A stretch of DNA of 64,000 nt from Porphyra umbilicalis. Its lineage: Eukaryota > Rhodophyta > Bangiophyceae > Bangiales > Bangiaceae. A model generated the notes under the pieces. That model was not told the DNA's origin and searched no databases. It saw only the letters and a program-made list of their open reading frames with translations. The first letter of the stretch is position 1. Each line of letters starts with the position of its first letter. Where the stretch lies: the NCBI GenBank assembly GCA_002049455.2, contig KV918809.1, positions 124,001 to 188,000 of the forward strand, given 5' to 3'. Positions 33,236 to 43,553 of the stretch are shown piece by piece. A program made the position numbers and the translations under genes.

Positions 33236-34413
33236 AAGCCGCCCACGAAAGGAGGGGGGGGGGCCCGGGAGAGGCAAACCGACGTGGGAGACGGAACGGG
33301 GTGGTGGGGGGGTATCGCCCCAGAAGGGGCCCACAAAGCAAGTCAAAAAGCGCGCGCAAGCTCGAGCCCAAACCCGCCGTGCACCGGCCGCTGTCAAGGG
33401 CACGGCCGCCGCAAAAAAAGGGCGCGCAAAAAAAGCGCGCGCACGACGAGCAGCCGCGTCAGCGACGATGGCGCTGGCGGGGGTGTGACGATACCGCGCA
33501 AGAGAGGCGGGTGCTGGGCGGCACGCCGTGGGGGGCACGAAGCAAGCTTCCAACACGACGGCACGCCCTGCGAGCGTATGCCCCACCACCGACGCCACCG
33601 CCACATCCACACCCCCCCTCAGGGACACGCACCAGGGGTGGCCCGCGCCCGCGCGGGGCCCAAGACTAAACGCGTCGCCTCGAGCCCCGCCACCACACGC
33701 CTGCGCTGGGCCTCGACGGCAGCCGCCGCCACGCTTCTCAGCACGAGGCCGACGATGCGGGGCGTGACGGCTGCCGCGCGCGAGCCCGCCCGAAGAGCTG
33801 ACAACCCCAGGCCGAGGCTGACAGACCGAGAAAAAGGTGCGAGCTAGAGCAAGGCGCCAGAAACGGGTCACGGGCACGGCGCAGAGAGAGGGCTCCAACG
33901 GTCGCAGACATGAGCCAATCAAATGGAAGTCAGCTGGAGGCACGATTTCTGGAGAAATTGTCCTGCTGATGGTGGTTCGCCTCAACCAATGAAAAGTGGC
34001 TGTACTGCTGACTATACGGAAGCGGCAGCCAGGCATCTTGGCCCAGGTCCCTCAGTGCTGTCGCGCCCACCTGTCGGCTGTCAGCCGTCACTAGGGACTG
34101 CGAGCCGCCTGCGGGGGGGCACGCCAGCGCGGCCTGCTCATGTCCGACGGGCGAACGGCCAGCAGCGCACGACGCGGCCGCGGTGGGGGAAGTGGTGGAC
34201 TCAGACAGCCTGGTCGGGGTGTCATAAGCAGGGCCTGCGGATCGTTCCTAAAACGATCCGCGGCGCGCGCATGACGCGAGGCGATCGCGTGGCAAGCCGC
34301 CACGCGGTGGCGTTCGCGGCCGCCGTGTCTCGGTCGCGTCGTCAGCACGACGCGTGCCGGACACGAGCCTCGATAGAGACCGGCCCTTCCCACACACAGT
34401 CGGACACAGTGGG

Positions 34414-35130
34414 GCACGACCACGCTCGCAGCTGTTGGTGGTGGGCCCTGCCCGGGAGGATGTGTGACGGGAGGGCACCACCACGCTCGCAGCTGTTGGT
34501 GGTGGGCCCTGCCCGGGAGGAGGTGTGACGGGAGGGCACCACCACGCTCGCAGCTGTTGGTGGTGGGCCCTGCCCGGGAGGGGGTGTGGCGGGATGGCAC
34601 CACCACGCTCGCAGCTGTTGGTGGTGGGCCCTGCCGGGAGGGGGTGTGGCGGGATGGCACCACCACGCTCGCAGCTGTTGGTGGTGGGCCCTGCCGGGAG
34701 GGGGTGTGGCGGGATGGCACCAACACGCTCGCAGCTGTTGGTGGTGGGCGCTGCCGGGGAGGGGGTGTGGCGGGATGGCACCACCACGCTCGCAGCTGTT
34801 GGTGGTGGGCCCTGCCGGGAGGGGGTGTGGCGGGATGGCACCAACACGCTCGCAGCTGTTGGTGGTGGGCGCTGCCGGGGAGGGGGTGTGGCGGGATGGC
34901 ACCACCACGCTCGCAGCTGTTGGTGGTGGGCCCTGCTGGGGAGGGGGTGTGGCGGGATGGCACCAACACGCTCGCAGCTGTTGGTGGTGGGCGCTGCCGG
35001 GGAGGGGGTGTGGCGGGATGGCACCACCACGCTCGCAGCTGTTGGTGGTGGGCCCTGCTGGGGAGGGGGTGTGGCGGGGGGGCACCACCACGCTCCCAGC
35101 TGTTGGTGGTGGGCCCTGCCCGGGCGATGT
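34414..35130. repeat. 61-bp minisatellite, about 11-12 copies
   Basis: A unit of 60-62 bases containing CACCACCACGCTCGCAGCTG then TTGGTGGTGGGCCCTGCC repeats with very few changes. Variant sites (GGGCCC/GGGCGC, CCACCA/CCAACA, ATGGCACC/AGGGCACC) recur in different combinations, showing exchange among units. Each unit can fold, since CACCACC pairs with GGTGGTG around CAGCTG. Open frames on both strands (371 codons on minus, 346 on plus) follow from the repeat. 35131-35900 shows no supported gene. Confidence 0.95.
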
Positions 35131-35908
35131 GTGGCGGGCGGCCACGAAAAGTCTTGGCGCGCCTCTGCGCTCGCCACTTTGAGCTGTCCTCCCAGGTGCT
35201 TGTCATTTTTCAGTCTCGAGCTGTATGCAACAGCTGGTACGGCAGCGCCGCATCACAGAGAGCCACAAACAGGGACCTCAGGCCAAGACTCGTTGCCCTG
35301 GATCTGCCTCCTTTTCTCGATCTCGAGGCCCACGACACTCGTTCTGGGGCGGATCACTCGAATGCCGGTCGATCATCTGAGACATCCGTGCCAACGTGCG
35401 GCTCCCATGCTCCGTGGTGTGGGCCGGGGGAGGATACGTCTCACTCTTCATTGTGATTCTCAGCGATTTCTCTCTGGCGAGAGTACCATTGGCTGGGAGA
35501 ATACCTTCGCCGTGTGCCGTGGCAGCCCGTGGCGCCGCCATGTGGCGCTCAATCGACGTTTTTAACGACGATCTCTCACTTTGTGTCATACATGTGCTTC
35601 GTGTCTGCATCGTGTCAAACGATCGCTGCCTTTCGTCGGCCTGTCGACCGCAATCTGCAGCGGATCTCGCGGATCGCCCCACCTCAGAGGCTCCGAGATT
35701 CCGCGGAAAGTTTACTCCAAGGGATTGGGCCACGGACCGCCCACCAACACGGAGGACTATCGATGGAAAAGTAGCCCGGTACGGAGTAACTCTATTGCAC
35801 ATATGGCCCATTTCAGGACCCTACAATAGGCGGCCCGTGAGGGGGCGCCACGTCGCAAGCCCAATTGAGATTTTAAGGATAGTCCTTTGACATTGCTAGG
35901 TTTGCTCT

Positions 35909-36607
35909 TAGGACAGGGTGCTCTCAAAGTGTAGTGATGCACACATATACTTAGATCAAGGGACTTTCTCTCCGTTTCAGAGGTGGCAGTCTGCATTCGT
36001 GTCCTCAGAGATCTGAAGGCTTGTCAGTGTTGGAAGGGTCGCGATGACGCTAAAAGTGAATGGAGTTACGTGGCTGAGAAGGACTGTACGGCCACAGGGG
36101 TTCGGACGGCGCCTGCCCCCCTGCCCCCCCCCACCGCTCCGAGTTGCGCGGGGCGACCGCACGCAGCCTCTTCCAGGGTTCGCCGCGCCCGCGATGACCC
36201 GCGGGTGATCGTGCCTGCGCGCCGGCTTCTGTTGCGGCGGCTCGTCGGCAGTATCAGACGCCGTCTAGCGGCGCGGTTACAGGCGCCCCGTCGCGCGGCA
36301 GTCGGTCCCACCCGCCCGCCCGTGCGCCGTGTCGGCCGCCCCGCTCGCCGTGCGCCGGTACGCTGCGCGGCGGAGTGACGGCTCCTCCCGTGGGCGTCGC
36401 GCGACGCCGGCGGGCCGCCGCCGCTGCGGTGGCGGCGGCGGCACCCCTTTTCCCGCCCCACGTTACCCCCGGCACGGCAACGTGGCTGTACGTGCCCCCG
36501 TGCGCGCTTGCGGCTATGGAGCCGGCCGGCGTGCCCAGTGTCGATGCGTCGCCGAGCGCGTCACCGCCCTGAAGGCCAGGGTATTGCACGCACGTGCCTG
36601 GAAGTTC
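35909..36607 (-). mobile_element. Short TIR element family R1, tandem copy a
   Basis: R1 is a repeat with one end TTCCAGGCACGTGCGTGCAA followed by TACCCTGGCCTTCAGG, and the other end CCTAAAGGCCAGGG. This copy lacks the outermost CCCTGGCCTT of one end and begins at TTAGGACAGGGTG. It is repeated, apparently without change, 791 bases downstream. No transposase is encoded. The 131-codon frames inside are conserved only because the DNA is. 35893-35912 also matches the fragment at 22062-22192. Confidence 0.75.
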
Positions 36608-36699
36608 GAACTCTTTTGCAACAGTTGGAGTGCGGGATTTTTGGGAGAACGGCTGCACTGCGGGTCGGTATTTCATCGCCGGGATAGTTCCCTGGCCTT
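36608..36699. repeat. 92-bp spacer between R1 tandem copies
   Basis: Contains TTGCAACAGTTGGAGTGCGG, TTTTTGGGAGAACGGCTG and TAGTTCCCTGGCCTT. It is an inverted relative of 22062-22192, so it is itself a piece of a dispersed repeat. Confidence 0.6.
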
Positions 36700-37398
36700 T
36701 AGGACAGGGTGCTCTCAAAGTGTAGTGATGCACACATATACTTAGATCAAGGGACTTTCTCTCCGTTTCAGAGGTGGCAGTCTGCATTCGTGTCCTCAGA
36801 GATCTGAAGGCTTGTCAGTGTTGGAAGGGTCGCGATGACGCTAAAAGTGAATGGAGTTACGTGGCTGAGAAGGACTGTACGGCCACAGGGGTTCGGACGG
36901 CGCCTGCCCCCCTGCCCCCCCCCACCGCTCCGAGTTGCGCGGGGCGACCGCACGCAGCCTCTTCCAGGGTTCGCCGCGCCCGCGATGACCCGCGGGTGAT
37001 CGTGCCTGCGCGCCGGCTTCTGTTGCGGCGGCTCGTCGGCAGTATCAGACGCCGTCTAGCGGCGCGGTTACAGGCGCCCCGTCGCGCGGCAGTCGGTCCC
37101 ACCCGCCCGCCCGTGCGCCGTGTCGGCCGCCCCGCTCGCCGTGCGCCGGTACGCTGCGCGGCGGAGTGACGGCTCCTCCCGTGGGCGTCGCGCGACGCCG
37201 GCGGGCCGCCGCCGCTGCGGTGGCGGCGGCGGCACCCCTTTTCCCGCCCCACGTTACCCCCGGCACGGCAACGTGGCTGTACGTGCCCCCGTGCGCGCTT
37301 GCGGCTATGGAGCCGGCCGGCGTGCCCAGTGTCGATGCGTCGCCGAGCGCGTCACCGCCCTGAAGGCCAGGGTATTGCACGCACGTGCCTGGAAGTTC
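36700..37398 (-). mobile_element. Short TIR element family R1, tandem copy b
   Basis: Identical as far as I can read to 35909-36607, including the translated 131-codon frames. With the spacer's CCCTGGCCTT this copy has both inner ends: CCCTGGCCTTTAGG at about 36690 and, inverted, CCTGAAGGCCAGGG at about 37361-37374. The outer TTCCAGGCACGTG end is at about 37383-37395. Confidence 0.8.
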
Positions 37399-38829
37399 TA
37401 AATTTGCCGGCTTGTAAATCTATAACGAGTAGACGCGAAAGAATGTTTTGAGATAGCCATGCAAAGCTCCTGTGAGATGGCCTCAGCATGATTCGGAGGA
37501 TCATGTGCACAACAGTTCCGTGGATCAGCAAAAATCCTACATTTCAGATTGCCTGATTCTCGAGTGACCTCTGTGATTCGGCAGTTCATCACTACAATTC
37601 TGGACTCGTTCAACGGATCATCTTCGGGACTGACTCTGGGATCGTTCCAGAAGCAATGTCATCCTGACCCACAGATCATCTCGGGGACTGTCATATGATA
37701 AAAATGTGAGGACTTGTTCAACTGATAGTCTGACTGCCTCTTCCGCAAACAAAATGTCTGCCTATTTCGTCAGCAGTGTGAACACAAACCTGTGGACACT
37801 CTCTTCGTTCAGACCAATGCCCAACTTGCAACCTAACATGTCACTCATGCGCTTGAGTAACTGGTGCGAGTGCTTCTGAACCGTATTGAACCGGGGGATT
37901 GCGAGTTCGGGACGTGCTGTGTTAGGACGATAGGGGACGAGATTGCCACTGAGCTGAGAACGAATTTACTGCGCATGACGGAGACCCAATCATTGATAAA
38001 TCGGGACTGGGTGCGTCCGGGACTTCACGGTATTCTCGACGTGCGAGCCGACGCATGTTTACCCAGTTCCCATCCCCTCTGCGCCGGGAAACAGCGTGTC
38101 GGTCGCACGACTACCAAGTCACATTGAGGTTCCCTCTGCACACGTTTTGTGGCCCAGGAGCGACGCCCCATGGGCAGGTCTTGCTCTCTGATCGGTTTCG
38201 GCAGACCCTCCTCACGACGTCACTCGAAGTAGACTAGGCTATCATCTACGATCGAGTCCTTGAGGCAGGAATCTAGATCAATCTTGCGCACTCGTTCACT
38301 CAATCTATGACGACGATCCCCAGGATGATTGTAGTCCGACGCCAGGATAGTCCTGAGCACGATCCTCAGGATGATCTTACTCCCACTTCAGGACAGTTCA
38401 CAGCACGATACGCAGAACGATCAGAACCAGCGAATCGGAATGATCCTTCATGAGCATGGGGAAGCAACTTCGCCGGACAATTGCCAAATCTGCAGGTGCT
38501 GGTGTGAGGATAATTCCCACTGAATATTGGTGCAGATGGTCTTCGAGCACTTCTGAACTCCACTGCGGGCTCTGTCTCCGAGATCAACAAATAGTGGGCA
38601 TAATTTGATCGCATGATCAATGTGCGACTGTTCTGCGAACCGTCGGTGGGCGTGTTCGAATCTCGCAGTTCTCAGTTTTAAGGAATCGGGGACAAAACGC
38701 TGTGTGTCGCCCGACTGTTTGGAAAAACGAGGAGCACCGACTTTATTTCCAGTAAATAGTCGACGGTCAAGATGGAAGTTACCAGAAATTCTCCGCGTGT
38801 CGTCCCAGCAATGAAGCCAGGACCTTGCT
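37399..38829. other. AT-richer island with iterated GATCATC-like words
   Basis: Markedly less GC-rich than its neighbours. Variants of GGATGATC/GATCATC and CGATCCTCAGG recur many times (for example near 37495, 37615, 37675, 38320, 38345, 38365 and 38440), often with GGGACTG nearby. No coding sequence is evident. Iterated short words like this are typical of subterminal transposase-binding regions, but I see no matching terminal repeat. Confidence 0.4.
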
Positions 38830-39646
38830 CACGCCTAGTTAAGACCGCCTCCAGCGGCTCTTTTGGATTTCAGGGCCCAGGAAGCCACCTGATTGGATTG
38901 ATCCAACAATTTCGGCTTTCTATTGGCGGTTGCGGTGGCCGGCAGTGGGGTTGGAAAAGAACGCACTTACTGCTTCCACGTCCTCAGTTTTTCCTGCGGA
39001 AGTGGATGTGGGCCAATCAGCGCATGACACCTACTGAACAGGCGAGATGCCCTTGAGTCGACTCCCAGTGAAGGCCGGTCTCTGATCTGTCTTCGGCTCT
39101 CATGCGAAAGAGATGACATCCGACGAGCCCAGTTCGAAGAAGATGCAGTTTGCTGCCTGAGCCGATAGCGGACGGGTGGGTTCTCTTCATACCATTGGGT
39201 TCAACTCAGAGCGCTGATCTCGATGATGCCAAAAACATACGGTCCACCCAAGACTATCAACAAAAGAACCCAGAGTAATTGGACTGCCTTCGTTGACGGC
39301 AGAGCTGGTGTTGTCCGGTCCTGCTGACCGCACATCATGGTTGTATGCAGATCCTCCTTAACCATATAGTTATACAAGTCCAGGGCCGGCCACCAAGGTG
39401 CTTGGAAACAAAATGGGCGAAAGGAGAGGCCGCAGGATGGCGGCACAGCGATCAAGAGCACGGTGCGGGATGATCCGGCGACGGGCGGACGTGGTGGCGA
39501 GCAAGACGGGCTGCCAAATCGCCGCTCCGACACGAGAGTGTCGACCAGAGCCACTGGAGGCCACACCAGAATCGCGGCGCTTTCAGGCAACTTCTGTAAT
39601 GGCATCTTGCTTTTCAAATCCAAAAGAGCCACCTTAACTAGGCGTG
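38830..39646. mobile_element. Non-autonomous TIR element, family E, copy 1
   Basis: The left end CACGCCTAGTTAAG, followed by CGGCTCTTTTGGATTT after a short insertion, is matched by the inverted right end AAATCCAAAAGAGCC, ACCTTAACTAGGCGTG. The span is 817 bases with no transposase frame. The family recurs at 58846-59874. Its right end lies 22 bases from an R1 copy. Target duplication is not clear. Confidence 0.7.
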
Positions 39647-39668
39647 GGCTGTGGCCGATGACTTTAGA

Positions 39669-40386
39669 TTCCAGGCACGTGCGTGCAATACCCTGGCCTT
39701 CAGGGCGGTGGCGCGCTCGGCGACGCATCGACACCGGGCATGCCGGCCGGCTCCATAGCCGCGAGCGCGCACGGGGGCACGTACAGCCACGCTGCCGTGG
39801 CGGGGAGAATGTGGGGCGGGGAAAGGGATGCCGCCGACACCTCAGCAGCGGCGGCGGTCCGCCGGCGTCGCGCGACGCCCACAGAAGGGGCGTCACTCCG
39901 CCGCGCAGCGCACCTGCGCACGGCGGGCAGGGAGGCCGACACGGCGCACGGGCAGGCGGGTGGGACTGATCGCCGCGCGATGGGGCGCATCCAACCGCGC
40001 CGCTAGGTGGCGTCAGCAACCGCCGACGCGCCGCCGCAGCAGAAGACGGCGCGCAGGCACGATCACCCGCGGGTTATCGTGGGCGCGTCGAACCTCGGCA
40101 GTCGCTGCGCGCGGTTGCCGCGCGCAACTCGGGGCGGTGGGGGGGGGCAGAGGGGCAGACGCCGTCCGGGCCCTGTGGCCCTTGTGGCAGGAGAGTCCTT
40201 CTCAGCCACGTAACTCTATTCGGTTTTTAGCGTCATCGCGACCCTTCCAACGCTGACACGCCCTCAGATCCCTGAGGACACGAATGCAGACTGCCACCTC
40301 TGAAACGGAGATCAAGTCCCATTCTCTAAGTATATGTGTGCATCACTACACTTTGAGAGCACCCTGTCCTAAAGGCCAGGGAAAAT
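39669..40386 (+). mobile_element. Short TIR element family R1, copy c
   Basis: Inverted relative to the tandem copies a/b. It starts TTCCAGGCACGTGCGTGCAA at 39669 and ends CCTAAAGGCCAGGG at 40386. It is diverged from a/b at many positions but colinear throughout. It contains TTCTCAGCCACGTAACT and AAGTATATGTGTGCATCAC, shared by all long copies. 40387-41162 shows no supported gene. Confidence 0.75.
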
Positions 40387-41162
40387 CTCATTTTTTTGGC
40401 ATTGAACAAATCGACGTGAGGCACGCCAATCGATCGGGCTCACCGAGATCTTTCGAACGTGCATGTCAGAATCCTAAGTGTTAATCTCAGAAAAAACATT
40501 ATCCAGTGTCAACTGATTCTGCACATTCTCACGACTTTAGAAAACACTGCGCAGCCGGGCCGTAGGCGGCGATTCCGCGCCCATGACTTCAGAAAGCGGA
40601 ATATTCAAAGCCCTGTATCTCGGTTCGACCGACCTCAAAAAAAATGAGATTTCTAAAGTCAACGGCCACAGGTGCCCGTCTGTTGACGTTTGCCCTGCTG
40701 GTGCCCTGCCGCGGGTGCCATAGTCGAGTATGTATGGGGCTTTCTTGACCACGAACTGCCGGCGATGTCACACTCCTGCTCGGGACCAGCATGGAACCAC
40801 CTCTTTGCGCCCTGCCTGCGAGTGCCGTGCGCTGGCTGTCCGGGATAAGAGAGGCTGCCGTGGAGCTCTGCTGCCAGCGACGAAGCCCCCCGGCCGTCCC
40901 ACCCCGACATTCCTTCCTCCCTTGGACCACACCATCTCTCCCACAGTACCTGGAACTCCTTAACCCTATCGGGGGCGACGCGTCACCGCGCTAACTGTTG
41001 CCTTTGAGTGGCCCTGTGTGGCCTTCGTGTTGGACAACTCCGATTCCAACCCCTCCCGGTGGTGGTTCGCAACTCCGACCGCCTCACTGGCATCTTCCCT
41101 GCCTCCGCACCCTCCCGCTGCCACCCTTTGTCGAGTCGTCGGCCTCAAAGGACGGTGCCGAG

Positions 41163-41393
41163 ATGCTAACCGACACTCCCGAGGGGGAGGCTGCTCATCC
41201 GTTACCAGTGTCGTCCCGTCGGTCGCGCTGGTTCGGCGGCCGCCGTAGTGACGCGGCGGGCCGGGCGCCGGCCAAGGAGTCGGCTAACAAGTGGGACACT
41301 GCGGGCGTCCACGACCCCACGCGCAACACGCGGCGAGGTGTGTGGGCTGCCATCGGCTCGACTGTGGTGTGCTTTTTTGCCTGCCTCATTTGA
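41163..41393 (+). CDS. Small protein with C-terminal membrane segment, hypothetical
   Basis: A 76-codon frame from ATG 41163 (MLTDTPEGEAAHPLPVSSRR) with a basic, polar middle (WFGGRRSDAAGRAPAKESAN, then KWDTAGVHDPTRNTRR) and a final hydrophobic stretch (GVWAAIGSTVVCFFACLI) before TGA. This plan suits a small tail-anchored or organelle inner-membrane protein. The frame is open upstream to 40998, so an earlier start or a spliced upstream exon is possible. I do not recognise it, and a chance frame cannot be ruled out. 41394-42074 holds no gene; CTATATAAG at about 42000 resembles a TATA box. Confidence 0.3.
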   Translation: MLTDTPEGEAAHPLPVSSRRSRWFGGRRSDAAGRAPAKESANKWDTAGVHDPTRNTRRGVWAAIGSTVVCFFACLI

Positions 41394-42074
41394 TGTGATT
41401 GCGTGATGGCGGGCGCCGTGCACCGCGGCCCTTTGCGGTGCCCCCGGAGTCCCGGATTTCTACAAGACGGACCACCCGTTGAGCAGGGCTGGTCCGCATG
41501 TCATGCGCACGCTCGGCGGACCCGTCTCGTTCTGTTGTTTTTGGAGGTGCGGCATCACACCGGGAGGTGCGGCGTGGAGAGGGGCGGCTGACGGCCACGC
41601 TCCGGCGTCCTGGGCGGTAGAGTCGCCGTGTGATGGGCGGGAAGAAGGGGATTGCAGCGGGTGGCAATGCAAGGAGGTTCATCCCACACGGGTCAGGACC
41701 CGCTTGCTCGGTCACAAGCGGGTAGTGTGTTTTTTGTCACTTGTTCCATGTGAGTCTACGTGTGTCTCTGCGTTCGAGCAGCGCAAAACGAAGAAGAGGG
41801 CGGAAGAACATTGCCTGCTGCCATCCACATGTGCTTGTCTGTCGCTTGGCCACCTGTTCAGCTGTTTCCCACTCACTGCTGATCGGGGAGCACAGCTCGA
41901 CCCGGGGGTCGCATCACATGATGGAACCAATAGGTGGCTATTCCCAAGTCCTGCGTGCCTCCACGCATTGGTAGGGACAAAGTCGGTCATCTGAAGTCGA
42001 CTATATAAGCGCGTCCCTGAACCATGTGCACGCAGCGATAAGGTATTGTACATTCACATGTGGTTATCCCTCGG

Positions 42075-42652
42075 GGGGGACCGCCGGGGGGACCGGCGTT
42101 CTGTAAGCGGTCCCCCCTGGGATGATAAGTTGGAATAAGCCGATGTATTCTTGGGGGGGACCGCTGGGGGGACCGCTCGGCATGCGGGGGACCGCGCACG
42201 TCCGCGCCGCACCCTCCACATCTACATGACGCACTCGAGAGGTTTAAGAACCGAAGCGGGAGCCGACGTGCAGCGCTCCCAGGTGAATTTCCAGATTTAG
42301 AGATTGACGTTTTAACCTCTGCCGTCTGCGGGCCGCCGTGCAGTGTTTCCAGGAGCAAATCCTAGTGGCAGCCACGCTCCGCTCTGCGCGAAAAACGCAG
42401 TGTCATCTCGGCACCCTCGGGGCCCGGCTCCGGCGCTGCGCGCCTCCGCTGCGGGCCCCGAGGGTGCCTCGCTGACACTGCGTTTTTCGCCGCAGTGCTC
42501 GCTGCCAAATTTATATAGAAAGATGATACGTGCATTCCGGGACATGCGATTGGTTGGATAGCGATGACAATCGACCAATGAAATTGTGGCCCTCTGCTGT
42601 CAGAAACCAAATCAAGTCGGTTTCAAGTCCCCGGTCCCCCCGGCGGTCCCCC
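42075..42652. mobile_element. MITE-like element with 22-bp TIR and internal hairpin
   Basis: The left end GGGGGACCGCCGGGGGGACC followed by GG (42075-42096) is matched perfectly and inverted at 42631-42652. Related GGGGGGACCGCTGGGGGGACC words recur inside at about 42155-42176, as subterminal repeats do. No coding capacity. The 578-base length, perfect ends and GC-rich termini suit a young non-autonomous DNA element. The flanks are too C/G-rich to read a target duplication. Confidence 0.8.
42388..42490. repeat. Large hairpin inside the 42.1-kb MITE
   Basis: Arms of 39 bases (GCGAAAAACGCAGTGTCA, then GGCACCCTCGGGGCCCG) pair at 36 of 39 positions around a 25-base loop. On transcription from either strand it would form a long stable stem. 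It may be an older element inside the MITE, or an intrinsic part of it. Confidence 0.9.
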
Positions 42653-42746
42653 TACCCCGAATGAGAGTAGGTTATCAAGGCGCCCGCACTCCATTGAACC
42701 ATAGACAGATGCTACCCGGTCCGCACCGTGCCAACCACGACTGCGC

Positions 42747-43244
42747 TTGCCAGCTGCACCACGATCCATTGCCCACGACACGGCCATTGTCCCACCAACT
42801 ACCAATCCTTTTGCCCGCTATCGTGCTGCCCAGTATTCACGACAGTGCCTCGGTGGGAACGGGCAGGCACCAAAGCACGCGTCGCAGCACAAACGTTGTC
42901 TTGCCCCACCGCCCCTGGCGGGCTGTTGGACGCGCCAACCCCTCTTTACCACCTGTCTCAACCAGCGCCTGGAAAACGCAGCCGTCGCAGGCACACCCCC
43001 TGTCGCCAACGTCACCATCACGTGGGGCCGCGGCCGCCTGCAGGGACGCCACACTCCCACTGGATGGGCTGCCCCGGCCGCCGCCACGTCCTCTACAACA
43101 CATCCGACCGGTGACCGGCCACGACATCCCCATGCCGGGGGGCAACAGCTTGGTCTCGGCCATGGCGGCGTTCTCCTCGTCCACGTGACCGCTCCTCACG
43201 ACGCGCTCCCAGGCGGCCGCAGGCGAGGCGAGCGGGCGGGCTGA
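42747..43244 (+). CDS. Hypothetical protein, weak
   Basis: A 165-codon frame (MPAAPRSIAHDTAIVPPTTN) with no long low-complexity stretch, four Cys and a segment that reads as ordinary protein (ENAAVAGTPPVANVTITWGR). No family is recognised and neighbouring frames are also open, so this is only a candidate. 43245-43553 has no gene. Confidence 0.25.
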   Translation: MPAAPRSIAHDTAIVPPTTNPFARYRAAQYSRQCLGGNGQAPKHASQHKRCLAPPPLAGCWTRQPLFTTCLNQRLENAAVAGTPPVANVTITWGRGRLQGRHTPTGWAAPAAATSSTTHPTGDRPRHPHAGGQQLGLGHGGVLLVHVTAPHDALPGGRRRGERAG

Positions 43245-43553
43245 TTGAGGATTTTGGGAGGAGGCGCCCCCCCACTGGGCAACCCGATTGTCTCGTGACG
43301 CGCGAAAAGCGTACGTGCGGAGTGGGGGGCGCGCGACTCTCGCTCCGCCCGCGGCCAGGTGCTGCGTCGCGAAAAACGAGGGACGTTCCGTCCCCGTTTT
43401 TTTTCTCTAAAATTTCCTCAAGCGTTTAGCACCCGACCGGCGGCGTCGTCTGCAGACTGTGCGTGCCCTTCCATTCACCGCCACCGCCCCGCACTCCCCC
43501 CCTCCGTCTGAGCAACCCCCCCCCTCCCCCCCCCCCGGCCGTCCCCGGCCCGC

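Noticed and set aside
31784-33847. 687-codon plus-strand frame
   Set aside because: It runs antisense to the 48-bp array and through (CCG)n; no sequence outside the repeats reads as protein.
34091-35565. Frames of 267-371 codons across the 61-bp repeat; also a CRISPR-like look
   Set aside because: The frames are translations of a tandem repeat. There are no unique spacers between repeats, so it is a minisatellite, not a CRISPR array.
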